A stretch of 64,000 bases of DNA, from assembly GCF_900323885.1 (NCBI RefSeq), contig NZ_OOHJ01000018.1, positions 372,001 to 436,000 on the forward strand, written 5' to 3'. The notes below the pieces were generated by a model that did no database searches, was not told the DNA's origin, and saw only the letters and a program-made list of their open reading frames with translations. This DNA is from [Actinomadura] parvosata subsp. kistnae (GTDB lineage: Bacteria; Actinomycetota; Actinomycetes; Streptosporangiales; Streptosporangiaceae). The position numbers and the translations under genes are program-made. Below, piece by piece: positions 51,468 to 59,287 of the stretch. Position 1 is the first letter of the stretch; each line of letters opens with the position of its first letter.

Positions 51468-52364
51468 ATGTCAGCACATCCCCTTGCCCGGGCCACCGCC
51501 TCGCTCCACGGCCTGGCCCTCGGTGACGCCTTCGGCTCCCAGTTCTTCGTCCCCGCCAACCGGCACGCCCTCTCCTCTCGCTCCCTGCCACCAGGCCCGT
51601 GGCAGTGGACCGACGACACCGAGATGGCGTGCTCCGTCTATCGCGTCCTGGCCGAGCACGGCACCGTCGACCAGGACGAGCTCGCGGCGAGTTTCGCCGC
51701 CCGGCACGACTTCGACCGCGGATACGGCCCCTCCACGAACCGGATGCTCCGGCTGGTCCGCGAAGGCGCCGGCTGGCGGGCGCTGGCCGCCGGGCTCTTC
51801 GACGGCAAGGGCTCGTGGGGCAACGGCGCCGCGATGCGGGTGGCGCCGCTCGGCGCCTGGTTCGCCGGCGATCTGGCCGAAGTCGTCCGTCAGGCCGGCC
51901 TGTCGGCGCAGGTCACCCACACCCACCCTGAGGCGGTGGCCGGGGCCGTGGCCGTCGCGGTGGCGACCGCCGTGGCCGCGACCGAGCCCGGCCTGCCCGC
52001 CGGGCCCTTCCTCGACCGGATCAGCCGGCACGTGCCCGCGAGCCTGGTCCGCGATGGCATCGAGGAGGCCCGGCGGCTCCTCACCGTCAGCGACCCCGTG
52101 CTCGCCGCCCGGGCGCTCGGCAACGGCCGGCAGGTCACCGCGCACGACACGGTGCCGTTCACGCTGTGGGTGGCGGCGCGGCACCGCCACGACTACGAGG
52201 CGGCCCTGTGGACCACGGCGGCGGCCGGCGGGGACATCGACACCACGTGCGCCATCGTCGGAGGCATCGTCGCCGCCGCCGAAGGCGTCCACCTGCCGCC
52301 GCGGTGGACGAGCCGCTGCGAGCCCCTGCCGGACTGGGCCGGGGCTCCCGCACTCCACCACTGA
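51468..52364 (+). CDS. ADP-ribosylglycohydrolase family protein
   Basis: A 298-aa all-helical DraG/ARH-type hydrolase. Metal-binding motifs: GLALGDAFGSQF, QWTDDTEMACSV and GGDIDTTCAIVGGI. The family removes ADP-ribose from proteins, nucleic acids or small molecules using two divalent metals. No ADP-ribosyltransferase is visible nearby. ATG preceded by GAGAAGCG. Convergent with the DadA-like gene. Confidence 0.9.
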   Translation: MSAHPLARATASLHGLALGDAFGSQFFVPANRHALSSRSLPPGPWQWTDDTEMACSVYRVLAEHGTVDQDELAASFAARHDFDRGYGPSTNRMLRLVREGAGWRALAAGLFDGKGSWGNGAAMRVAPLGAWFAGDLAEVVRQAGLSAQVTHTHPEAVAGAVAVAVATAVAATEPGLPAGPFLDRISRHVPASLVRDGIEEARRLLTVSDPVLAARALGNGRQVTAHDTVPFTLWVAARHRHDYEAALWTTAAAGGDIDTTCAIVGGIVAAAEGVHLPPRWTSRCEPLPDWAGAPALHH

Positions 52365-52392
52365 ACGACGGCCGCGGTCGCCGGGCCGCCGG

Positions 52393-53637
52393 TCAGCGCA
52401 GCGGGTCGAGGTCGGCCAGGGCCTCGGGCTGCTTGCCGGTGGTGATCCACTCGGCCAGCAGCCGGCCGGTGACGGGGCCCTGCGCCAGGCCCCACATGCC
52501 GTGCCCGCCCGCCACGTACACGGTGGGCGCCACCGTCCCGCCGACCAGCGGGCGCCCGTCCGGGGTGATCGGGCGCGGCCCCACCCAGGCGTCGGTCCGC
52601 TCGTCCCACCGCACGCCCCGCAGCAAAGGACGGGCGGAGGCGATGATGGCCTCCAGGCGGGCCGGCACCTGCGGCGCGTCCGGGTCGCGGAACTCCATCG
52701 TGCCCGCCACCCGCAGCCCGCCCCGGTAGGGAGTGCAGGCGACCCGGACGTCCGGCAGGTAAAGAGGGCCGGGCACGGGACGATCGACCGGCACCGTGAA
52801 CGAGTAGCCGCGGCCCGCCCGCACCGGGACGCGCACGCCCCACTGCCGGGCCAGCCGGGGCAGCCAGGCGCCGGTCGCGAGCACCACCGCGTCCGCGGAC
52901 AGCACGGTGCCCTTCGCCGAGCGGACGATCGCCTTCCGGTCGTCGGTCCGCACCTCGTCGACCTCGAACGCGTACACCGTCGCGCCCCGCCGCATGACGG
53001 CCTCGCCGAGGGCGTGCACGAAAGCGCCCGGGTCGACGTACCGCTGCCCGTCGATGCGCACCCCCGCGCCCAGCTCCCCGCCGGCGAGCGGGACCTGCTC
53101 GGCGAGCCGGTCCCGGTCCAGCACGGTGTGCTCGACGTGCTGCCCCACCTGCTCGAGCCTACGCAGCTCGCGCAGCAGGCCTTCAGCCTGCCGTGAGGTA
53201 CGGAACGCGGCGGTGATCGGCGCGTCCACGACCGGGGCGGACACGCCGTTGGCGGCCAGCACCTCGTACGCCTCGACGCACTCCTCGTTGAGCGGCAGGT
53301 TCGCCCGGGCGGCCCGCGACCAGGACCGCCGGCCGCTGTTCGCGGCGAAGCGGAGCAGGAACCGCCAGAGGCCGAGGTCGAGACCGGCGGGCACGTACAG
53401 GGGCGCGGCCGGGTCGAGCAGCGAGCGCAGGCCGTAACGCAGCACGGCCGGCTCGTTCAGCGGGATGGCCAGGCCCGGCGCGACCCAGCCGGCGTTGCCC
53501 CAGGACGCGCCGCCCGCCACCCCCGCGCGGTCCACCACGTTGACCTCGACCCCGCGCTCCTGGAGGAACCACGCGGTCGACAGGCCCACGATGCCCGCGC
53601 CCACCACGATCGCCGAGCGCGGCCAGTTCCCGGCCAT
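52393..53637 (-). CDS. D-amino-acid dehydrogenase-like FAD oxidoreductase (DadA/DAO family)
   Basis: A 414-aa flavoprotein: SAIVVGAGIVGLSTAWFLQERG (FAD motif), GGASWGNAGWVAPG, typical of DadA, and C-terminal VGPRPITPDGRPLVGGT and YVAGGHGMWGLAQGPVTG. Oxidises D-amino acids (or a secondary amino acid such as hydroxyproline) to keto acids. CAGGAGG lies seven bases before the ATG. The PucR-type regulator is encoded just upstream on the same strand, with two 19-bp inverted repeats in between. Confidence 0.87.
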   Translation of the reverse strand: MAGNWPRSAIVVGAGIVGLSTAWFLQERGVEVNVVDRAGVAGGASWGNAGWVAPGLAIPLNEPAVLRYGLRSLLDPAAPLYVPAGLDLGLWRFLLRFAANSGRRSWSRAARANLPLNEECVEAYEVLAANGVSAPVVDAPITAAFRTSRQAEGLLRELRRLEQVGQHVEHTVLDRDRLAEQVPLAGGELGAGVRIDGQRYVDPGAFVHALGEAVMRRGATVYAFEVDEVRTDDRKAIVRSAKGTVLSADAVVLATGAWLPRLARQWGVRVPVRAGRGYSFTVPVDRPVPGPLYLPDVRVACTPYRGGLRVAGTMEFRDPDAPQVPARLEAIIASARPLLRGVRWDERTDAWVGPRPITPDGRPLVGGTVAPTVYVAGGHGMWGLAQGPVTGRLLAEWITTGKQPEALADLDPLR

Positions 53638-53702
53638 GTCCAACCTCCTGGGGTACGAATGCCGATGTCACGGCCAGCATGGCCCGGCGGGCGGGCGGGG
53701 GC

Positions 53703-53752
53703 GTTGTGGGCGGACGACAACCGCGGCGCCGCCGTTGTGGGCCCGGCACAAC
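53703..53752. promoter_or_regulatory. Two 19-bp operator-like inverted repeats upstream of the DadA-like gene
   Basis: GTTGTGGGCGGACGACAAC (53703-53721) and GTTGTGGGCCCGGCACAAC (53734-53752) share both arms and the GTTGTGGGC half. They are spaced 31 bp start to start, about three helical turns, and sit 66-115 bases upstream of the dehydrogenase start. Likely binding sites of the adjacent PucR regulator. Confidence 0.6.
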
Positions 53753-53773
53753 GACGGGGCCACGGGCTCGCCC

Positions 53774-53869
53774 GCACGCCCCGGCCCGGCCTCAGTCCCA
53801 CGCCCCGGCCCCGCCTCAGCCCCACGCCCCGGCCCGGCCTTGGCCCCACGCCCGGGCCCGGGTTCGGCG
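53774..53869. repeat. 24-bp tandem repeat, non-coding
   Basis: Four imperfect units around CCACGCCCCGGCCCGGCCTC between the operator pair and the PucR gene 3' end. GC-rich and without an open frame of interest. Confidence 0.75.
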
Positions 53870-53875
53870 CATCGC

Positions 53876-55684
53876 TCAGGCTCGGGGCTCGTCCTCGACG
53901 GCGGCCAGCATGATCGTCATGGCCAGGCGCTGCCGGGCGTCGCCCAGGTCCAGCGGGGTGAGCTCGCCTATCTTGCGCAACCGGTTCCGCACGGTGTTGG
54001 GATGCACGCCGAGACGCTCGGCCGCCGGCACCGGGTCGCCCTGGCACTCCAGCCAGGCCCGCAACGTGGCGACGAAGCGCGTGCCGTGGCGGGCGTCGTG
54101 CCGCAGCAGCGTGGACACCGGTCCGCGAGCCGGGGTCCGGCCCGTGCGCACGGCCGCGCGCAGGCGTCGCAGCAGGATGTCGTCCCACGATTCGTCGTAG
54201 GCGGGCGGGACGTCGCCGGGCCTGCTCTCGTGCAGCGCCAGGCACTCGTCGGCCTCCTGACGGCCGGCGGGCAGCTCGGCGGCCTCGGCGGGCGCGCCGA
54301 TGCCGGCGGCGACGCGTACATGAGCGGGCAGCTCCGCACACAGTGCGGAGATCCACCTCCGCGCCGCGCCGGCCTGCTCGGCGGGCAGGACGGTGTAGAG
54401 CGTGTCACCGAGCAACGCGCTACGACCCGGCCTGGACCAGCCGAACCCGGTGGTGGCCTGCTCGAAGGCCAGCAGCAACGCGGCATGCCGATCCCCACCG
54501 CCCTGCCGATCCCCACCGCCCTGCCGATCCCCACCGCCCTGCCGATCCCCACCGCCCTGCCGATCCCCACCGCCCTGCCGCTCACGCCCGACCCGCCGCT
54601 CACCACCGATCTGCCGCTCACCACCGAGGTGCCGCTCACCGCCGAGGTGCCGCTCACCGCCGAGGTACCGCTCGCCCTCTCCCCGCCGCTCACCGTCGGT
54701 GTGGGCGCGCACCGCAACGACCCGCAGCGGCTGCGGCGCCAGCCCCAGGCGGCTGATCACCGTGGGGGCGTCGGCGCCGCCCTCCAGCAGCCGGATGATC
54801 AGGTCGGACTCCACCTGCCGCTCCAGATCGGCGCTCGCCCGGGAACGCAGCAGGTGCAGCGCGACCGTGTGCGCGCCGTCGGCCAGGGCGCGGCGGTGGG
54901 CGCCGGCCGGCGGGCGTTCGCAGGTCACCCAGACCGAGCCGAGCAGTTCGCGACCGGCCCGTACGGGCACGACCGTCCGCGCCGTCAGGCCGTGCTCGGG
55001 GTCGGCGGGCACGAACACCGGCTCGTCCGCCGCCGCCAGCCGGTCGAACACCCCCCGCCGCTGGAACAGCTCGCGCAGCCGGTCGGGAACGCGGCGGGCG
55101 AGGATGGTCTCCAGCCGCGCGGGGTCGCCCGCCTGCTGGGAGCGGGAGTAGGCGAGTACGCGCGAGTGCCGGTCCTCGATGGTCACCGCGCCGCCGAGGG
55201 TGTCGGCCAGGCTGTCGGCCAGGGCGAACAGGTCGGTCGGGCCGCGCCCGGAGGCGGTCTCGCGGCTCTCCAGCACCAGCCCGTACACGACCCCGGCGAG
55301 CTGGCTCCACGGCATCGCGGGGTCGGCCAGCAGCACCGCCACCTGGTGCCGGTCCCCGAGCGCGGCAGCCTGCCGGTCCAGGCCGCCACCGCTCTCCCCT
55401 GGGCCGCCGGACGGGGCGGGCCGGGCCAAGCCGCCCCTCTCCCCTGGGCCACCGGACGGGGAGGGCCGGACCAGGACGGCTGTGGCCTTGGCCGCGACGG
55501 CGCAGCGCACCGCCTCCTCGATCGAGCCGGTGCCGATGGCCAGGAGCAGGTCGCCCGTGACGTGCGGGTCGGCGGCGTCGGGCACGGCCACGCCGTGCAG
55601 CCAGGCGGCGCGGGCCTCGGGCCGGTTGCACAGCCGCACGCCGTACCCGCCGAGGACGTTCACCAGGCGATCCAGTGTGATCAT
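53876..55684 (-). CDS. PucR-family transcriptional regulator
   Basis: A 602-aa regulator, longer than usual because of repeats. N-terminal PucR purine-catabolism-like domain (MITLDRLVNVLGGYGV, VTGDLLLAIGTGSIEEAVRCAVAAKATAVLVRP), central GAF-like part (LADTLGGAVTIEDRHSRVLAYS), and C-terminal PucR HTH (AAERLGVHPNTVRNRLRKIGELTPLDLGDARQRLAMTIML). Probable regulator of the DadA-like gene downstream. Two low-complexity insertions interrupt it: a duplicated SGGPGE(R/S)GG segment and the 18-bp minisatellite. Confidence 0.9.
   Translation of the reverse strand: MITLDRLVNVLGGYGVRLCNRPEARAAWLHGVAVPDAADPHVTGDLLLAIGTGSIEEAVRCAVAAKATAVLVRPSPSGGPGERGGLARPAPSGGPGESGGGLDRQAAALGDRHQVAVLLADPAMPWSQLAGVVYGLVLESRETASGRGPTDLFALADSLADTLGGAVTIEDRHSRVLAYSRSQQAGDPARLETILARRVPDRLRELFQRRGVFDRLAAADEPVFVPADPEHGLTARTVVPVRAGRELLGSVWVTCERPPAGAHRRALADGAHTVALHLLRSRASADLERQVESDLIIRLLEGGADAPTVISRLGLAPQPLRVVAVRAHTDGERRGEGERYLGGERHLGGERHLGGERQIGGERRVGRERQGGGDRQGGGDRQGGGDRQGGGDRQGGGDRHAALLLAFEQATTGFGWSRPGRSALLGDTLYTVLPAEQAGAARRWISALCAELPAHVRVAAGIGAPAEAAELPAGRQEADECLALHESRPGDVPPAYDESWDDILLRRLRAAVRTGRTPARGPVSTLLRHDARHGTRFVATLRAWLECQGDPVPAAERLGVHPNTVRNRLRKIGELTPLDLGDARQRLAMTIMLAAVEDEPRA
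54488..54690 (-). repeat. 18-bp minisatellite inside the PucR gene
   Basis: Five perfect copies of CCGATCCCCACCGCCCTG (54488-54577), followed by about six diverged 18-bp units of the CCGCTCACCGCCGAGGTG type. They encode GGGDRQ and GGERHL repeats. The perfect copies imply very recent expansion or ongoing homogenisation. Confidence 0.95.
55389..55469 (-). repeat. 39-bp duplication inside the PucR gene
   Basis: Two near-copies containing CTCTCCCCTGGGCCGCCGGA encode (L/V)xRPxPSGGPGE(R/S)GG twice in the N-terminal third of the regulator. In frame. Confidence 0.7.
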
Positions 55685-55735
55685 GATCAGCTTCCGGGAA
55701 GAGGGAGGGGCAGGATGACCTGCCCCTCCGTGGGG

Positions 55736-56062
55736 TCAGGCGGCCTCGTGCCGCCGCTGGCAGTCGATGCAGGTGCGGGCCAGCGGCCGGATCTCCAGCC
55801 GTTCGAACGGGATGCCGGCTTCGCAGTGCGTGCACCGGCCGTAGGTGCCGGCCGCCAGCCGGTCGAAGGCCCGGGACAGCTCGGCGACGGCACGCTCGGC
55901 GGCGGCGGCCGAGGCGACCAGTTCCTGCCAGGTGCCCTCGCCGCCGTTGCTGTCGCGTTCCTGCTCGCGCAGCTCGTCCAGGTGCCGTTTGCGCTGTTCG
56001 AGCTGCTCCCGCAGGTCCTCGCGCAGAGCCTGCAGCTGCACGCTGCTGAGGTGGGTGCTCAT
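55736..56062 (-). CDS. DksA/TraR-type C4 zinc-finger protein
   Basis: A 108-aa protein: coiled-coil N-terminus (LQALREDLREQLEQRKRHLDELREQE) and C-terminal four-Cys zinc finger CTHCEAGIPFERLEIRPLARTCIDC. Homologues bind RNA polymerase through the secondary channel and tune transcription; actinobacterial forms are less well studied. GAAAGGAAC precedes the ATG. About 95 bases downstream of the MreB-like gene on the same strand. Confidence 0.92.
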   Translation of the reverse strand: MSTHLSSVQLQALREDLREQLEQRKRHLDELREQERDSNGGEGTWQELVASAAAAERAVAELSRAFDRLAAGTYGRCTHCEAGIPFERLEIRPLARTCIDCQRRHEAA

Positions 56063-56157
56063 GATCCTTCGTTCCTTTCCGTGACGGTACGCGGCAGAAA
56101 GCCGTGGGCAGGCCGGCGACCCGCGCCGAGCGGGATGGCGCGCCGGGATCGGGCGCG

Positions 56158-56934
56158 TCAGCGGGCCGGCGAGGCGGGGTGGCCCGCCAAGGCCGGTTGC
56201 AGGCAGAGCCGCATCAGGCCGCGGACGATGGCGTACTGCGGCTGGGGCGCTGCGGCGACCGGTGCCCGCAGGGCGGTGCGCAGCCGGCGGAGCAGGTGCT
56301 CGTGGTGCGCGCCGCCGCCGGTGACGACGAGGCCACGGGCCCGGGCGTCGGGGCGGGTGGCGGCCGGGAGGCGGCGGAGCAGGCCCGCCGTCATGTCGGC
56401 GATGCTGTCCACCGCGTCCGCGGTCGGCCCCGTGCCGGTGGTGGTGCTGAGCTGGAGGCTGACCGCGTCGCTGACCACCCCGTCCCGCAGGACGACGGCC
56501 TCGACGATGCCCGCCCCGACGTCCAGCAGCAGCCGGGGACGGGCGCCGAGAACGTCCAGACCGGCGCCGACGGCGGCCGCCAGCGGCTCCTCCACCAGGG
56601 CCACCTCGCACCCGGCGATCCCCGCGACCGCGGCGCGGACCGCCTCGCGGTCGCCGGGCGACGCCGCCACCGGCACTCCGGCCAGCACCCGCTCCAGCGG
56701 CCGGCTGTCGAAGAGCCGGGTGTCGCGCAACGCCAGCCGCACCAGCCGCGCGCACGCGCCCCGGTCGGCCACCATGCCGTGCCGGACCGGCCGCACCACG
56801 TCCGCCGCACCGGCGCCGGCCGGGCGCCGCACGACCACCGACGGCCGGTCGGCGATGGCCTGCCCGCCGAGGATCAGCGAGCGGGTGCGGGCGGTGCCGA
56901 GGTCCAGCGCCACGAAGCGCCGCCACGCGTTCAT
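56158..56934 (-). CDS. MreB/Hsp70-like actin-fold protein
   Basis: A 258-aa actin-superfamily ATPase: phosphate-1 loop FVALDLGTARTRS, VRPVRHGMVADRGAC, VALVEEPLAAAVGAGLDV, phosphate-2 loop LLLDVGAGIVEAVVL and adenosine motif GLVVTGGGAHHEHLL. It is shorter than MreB (about 340 aa), so probably a divergent actinomycete paralogue rather than a cell-shape protein. Its ATG overlaps the stop of a 34-codon ORF. Confidence 0.8.
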   Translation of the reverse strand: MNAWRRFVALDLGTARTRSLILGGQAIADRPSVVVRRPAGAGAADVVRPVRHGMVADRGACARLVRLALRDTRLFDSRPLERVLAGVPVAASPGDREAVRAAVAGIAGCEVALVEEPLAAAVGAGLDVLGARPRLLLDVGAGIVEAVVLRDGVVSDAVSLQLSTTTGTGPTADAVDSIADMTAGLLRRLPAATRPDARARGLVVTGGGAHHEHLLRRLRTALRAPVAAAPQPQYAIVRGLMRLCLQPALAGHPASPAR

Positions 56935-57035
56935 GCCGGGCCTCCCCGCAGCACGCGGGTGGCCGGCCGGCGGGACACGGATCCACGCGGACGTCGTCGC
57001 GGGGCGAAGAGGTGGACTTCTTCGGCAACGAGCAT
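56931..57035 (-). CDS. Small 34-aa protein coupled to the MreB-like gene
   Basis: ATG with AGGAGC six to seven bases upstream; product MLVAEEVHLFAPRRRPRGSV continuing with an Arg-rich tail, ending GGPA. The TGA overlaps the MreB-like ATG (ATGA), and the MreB-like gene has little RBS of its own (GGGGAGG about ten bases upstream). May be a leader peptide or a basic small protein. No family recognised. Confidence 0.5.
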   Translation of the reverse strand: MLVAEEVHLFAPRRRPRGSVSRRPATRVLRGGPA

Positions 57036-57264
57036 GATCAGCTCCTAGCTGATGTCGAGGCGGAAGGCGGCATGCGGCAGCCGCCCCCACAGCAGACGGC
57101 CCGGACGAACGGGCCGGGACATGACGACAGGTCAGGGCGTCCCTACGAGGACTCGCTGGTGAAGTCTGCGACGCGAAGACGCCTCACCATGGAGAAGGCG
57201 TCGGCCCATGGAGAAGACACCGGCCAGGGCGAAGAAGACACCGGCTGGACGGCGGAGACGCGGG

Positions 57265-57642
57265 TCAGGCGAGCGGCGGGCTTCGTGACCCCGCGGTGCG
57301 GTGAGCGAGCTGTTGCGGATCCCGCAGCAGCTCGCGGTCCGCCCCGGAAACGGCCGTCAGCGCCAGGTGGGCGGCCTCGGCCTGCCCGGTGCCGCGCACG
57401 ACCCGCCACAACGACAGCACGTGGTGCTCGCGCACGTTCCCGGCCTGCGGCGGCAGGCTGGACAGGTCGACGTCCTGCCCGCCGGGAGCCCACACGTGGC
57501 CGGCGGATGCGGGCGCGGCCGTGGCTGGACCAGGGGCCGCAACGGCGCCGGCCAGCATCAACGCGATGAGGGACAGCAGAACCAGGCCCATCACGCCGCT
57601 GAACGCGATGGACCCGTGTGGTGTTCTCCACGGCCCCCTCAT
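57265..57642 (-). CDS. Small exported or membrane-anchored protein, hypothetical
   Basis: About 125 aa. N-terminus MRGPWRTPHGSIAFSGVMGL is followed by one strong hydrophobic segment (VLLSLIALMLAGAVA), then an Ala-rich stretch with a possible cleavage site (ATA|AP) and a hydrophilic domain (HVWAPGGQDVDLSSLPPQAGN). No family recognised. An alternative ATG at 57654 adds four residues. Confidence 0.5.
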   Translation of the reverse strand: MRGPWRTPHGSIAFSGVMGLVLLSLIALMLAGAVAAPGPATAAPASAGHVWAPGGQDVDLSSLPPQAGNVREHHVLSLWRVVRGTGQAEAAHLALTAVSGADRELLRDPQQLAHRTAGSRSPPLA

Positions 57643-57696
57643 AGGCCCGACCATAGCCCAGCCCCGCAGAAAAGGCATGTCAGGCCAAAGGGCGCG

Positions 57697-58179
57697 CAGG
57701 TGCGCTTCGACGGCAAGGGCATCGACCTGGCGCTGCTCAAGCAGGCCAAGCAGATGGAGCGCGGCCGGCTGGAGACGTACGCGGAACGCCGTGGCGGGCA
57801 AGTCGCCTTCGTGCCCGGCCGCGACGCCGCGTTCCTGGTGGACAACGGCTGCGTCGCGGTCGGCGAGGGCGCGAACATGCCGACCACCCCTGAGGCGATC
57901 AAGGTGTTCCTGGAGGCGGGCGTCGCCTTCGGGCCGGGCAAGGCGGCCAACGCGGGCGGCGTGGCGACCAGCGCGCTGGAGATGCAGCAGAACGCCAGCC
58001 GCGACTCGTGGTCGTTCGACTTCTCCGAGCGCCGGCTGCGCGACAGGATGCGGGACATCCACGCCCGCTGCCTGACGACGGCCGCGGAGTACCGCATGCC
58101 GGGCAACGACGTGGCCGGCGCCACCATCGACGGCTTCCGCCGCGTCGCCGACGCCATGCTGGCCCTGGGTCTGATCTGA
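57697..58179 (+). pseudogene. gdhA: C-terminal fragment of NADP-type glutamate dehydrogenase
   Basis: About 160 residues (KGIDLALLKQAKQMERGRL, AFLVDNGCVAVGEGANMPTT, VAFGPGKAANAGGVATSALEM, WSFDFSERRLRDRMRDIH) match the last third of the roughly 450-aa hexameric NADP glutamate dehydrogenase. The glutamate/2-oxoglutarate-binding N-terminal domain and the dinucleotide motif are absent, and the sequence upstream is unrelated. A 5'-truncated relic; a GTG at 57700 could start translation but the product cannot be a dehydrogenase. Confidence 0.85.
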
Positions 58180-58454
58180 GCCACTCCTCTACGACCCGGA
58201 TCACCGCGTGCGTGACCCCGCCGTCAGCTCCCCGAGACTGTGGGAACACGCACGTGCGGGCCCACACCCACCTCGACCGGCCCGAACAACGAATGGCGAC
58301 TTAAGTACGCGTTCGGTTCCAGCGAGACCTGCGGCATTATCCGAGCTTTTTTCAGAGTAATTCTTCTGATGGAAATCTTCGGCAGCACGTTCATTTCGAG
58401 GGCCTTCCCGAGCTCTTATACATAGACTCGCGCACAGCCAGAAGGGGCTCGTAC

Positions 58455-58700
58455 ATGGACATCCTCACTGCCGTGATCACCGTCATCACGGTCATCAGCG
58501 CTCATGCGGGCGCACTCCTGGCGTTATGGCTACGCCTGCGCTGGCAGGTGCGGCACGCCCGGATACAGGGCCGCTACCTCGTGCGACTCGTCCAGATGGT
58601 CGCCGGACACGGGCAGCTGGAGTGGGGCGAGGAGCACGGAAAAGCACACCGTCTGACCATGACTCTCACATATGCCCCGAGAGCAGACACGGCGCCATGA
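58455..58700 (+). CDS. Small single-pass membrane protein upstream of the ECF sigma gene
   Basis: An 81-aa protein with one N-terminal helix (ILTAVITVITVISAHAGALLALWL) and a basic cytoplasmic tail (LRWQVRHARIQGRYLVRLVQ). AAGGGG lies upstream of the ATG, and its stop overlaps the sigma-factor ATG (ATGA). Position suggests a membrane partner or co-regulated small protein; it lacks the zinc motif of ZAS anti-sigma factors. Confidence 0.7.
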   Translation: MDILTAVITVITVISAHAGALLALWLRLRWQVRHARIQGRYLVRLVQMVAGHGQLEWGEEHGKAHRLTMTLTYAPRADTAP

Positions 58701-59287
58701 GCGACCCGAACCCCCCAGAAGGGCTAAGCTCATCGCGCGCACCGCATGAGGACATTCGGCGATCCCAGCCCGAAGCGCGCCACACCACCGATATGGAATT
58801 CTCGTCGTTCTACCGCAGCACGGCCCATATTCTGGTGGCTTTCCTGGTCAATCAAGGCGCGACAGCATCGGTGGCCGGTGACATCGCACAGGAGACAATG
58901 GAGAAGGCCTACCAGCGATGGCAGGAGATCGACAATCCGCCGGCATGGGTGCATACAGTCGCCTCACGGGCCCTGGTCCGGCATCTCACCGACGCGCGCG
59001 AAGAGGCGCTCGACCCAGTGCCTGAACCGACAGCGCTCCTGCCCCGCCCCGAAGAGGCCGCAGAGTGGGAGTCTCGTCAGGTCATCCTGCAGGCGCTCCG
59101 CACGCTCCCACCCCGGCAACGCCAGGTCATGGCCTGGAGGCTCAGTGACTACACCCCGGCCGAGATCGCCGAGCAACTCGGCATCACTCCCAACGCGGTC
59201 AGCGCCAGCCTCAAGAAGGCCCGCCGAGCCATCCTTGCACACCTCGCCCGCGGAGAGGAGGACCCCCATGCTCGCCCTGGATATTGA
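58697..59287 (+). CDS. ECF-family RNA polymerase sigma factor
   Basis: A 196-aa alternative sigma factor. Region 2: FSSFYRSTAHILVAFLVNQGATASVAGDIAQETMEKAYQRWQEIDNPPAWVHTVA. Region 4: LRTLPPRQRQVMAWRLSDYTPAEIAEQLGITPNAVSASLKKARRAI. A disordered 30-residue N-terminal extension precedes region 2. Middle gene of three overlapping genes; no classical anti-sigma factor is next to it, so the flanking genes may do that job. Confidence 0.93.
   Translation: MSDPNPPEGLSSSRAPHEDIRRSQPEARHTTDMEFSSFYRSTAHILVAFLVNQGATASVAGDIAQETMEKAYQRWQEIDNPPAWVHTVASRALVRHLTDAREEALDPVPEPTALLPRPEEAAEWESRQVILQALRTLPPRQRQVMAWRLSDYTPAEIAEQLGITPNAVSASLKKARRAILAHLARGEEDPHARPGY

Noticed and set aside
54488..54690. Regular 18-bp repeats considered as a CRISPR array
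   Set aside because: Units are adjacent without spacers, multiples of three, and translate in frame within a PucR regulator; no cas genes.
57697..58179. Functional glutamate dehydrogenase
   Set aside because: Only about 160 of 450 residues remain; the substrate domain and dinucleotide motif are missing.
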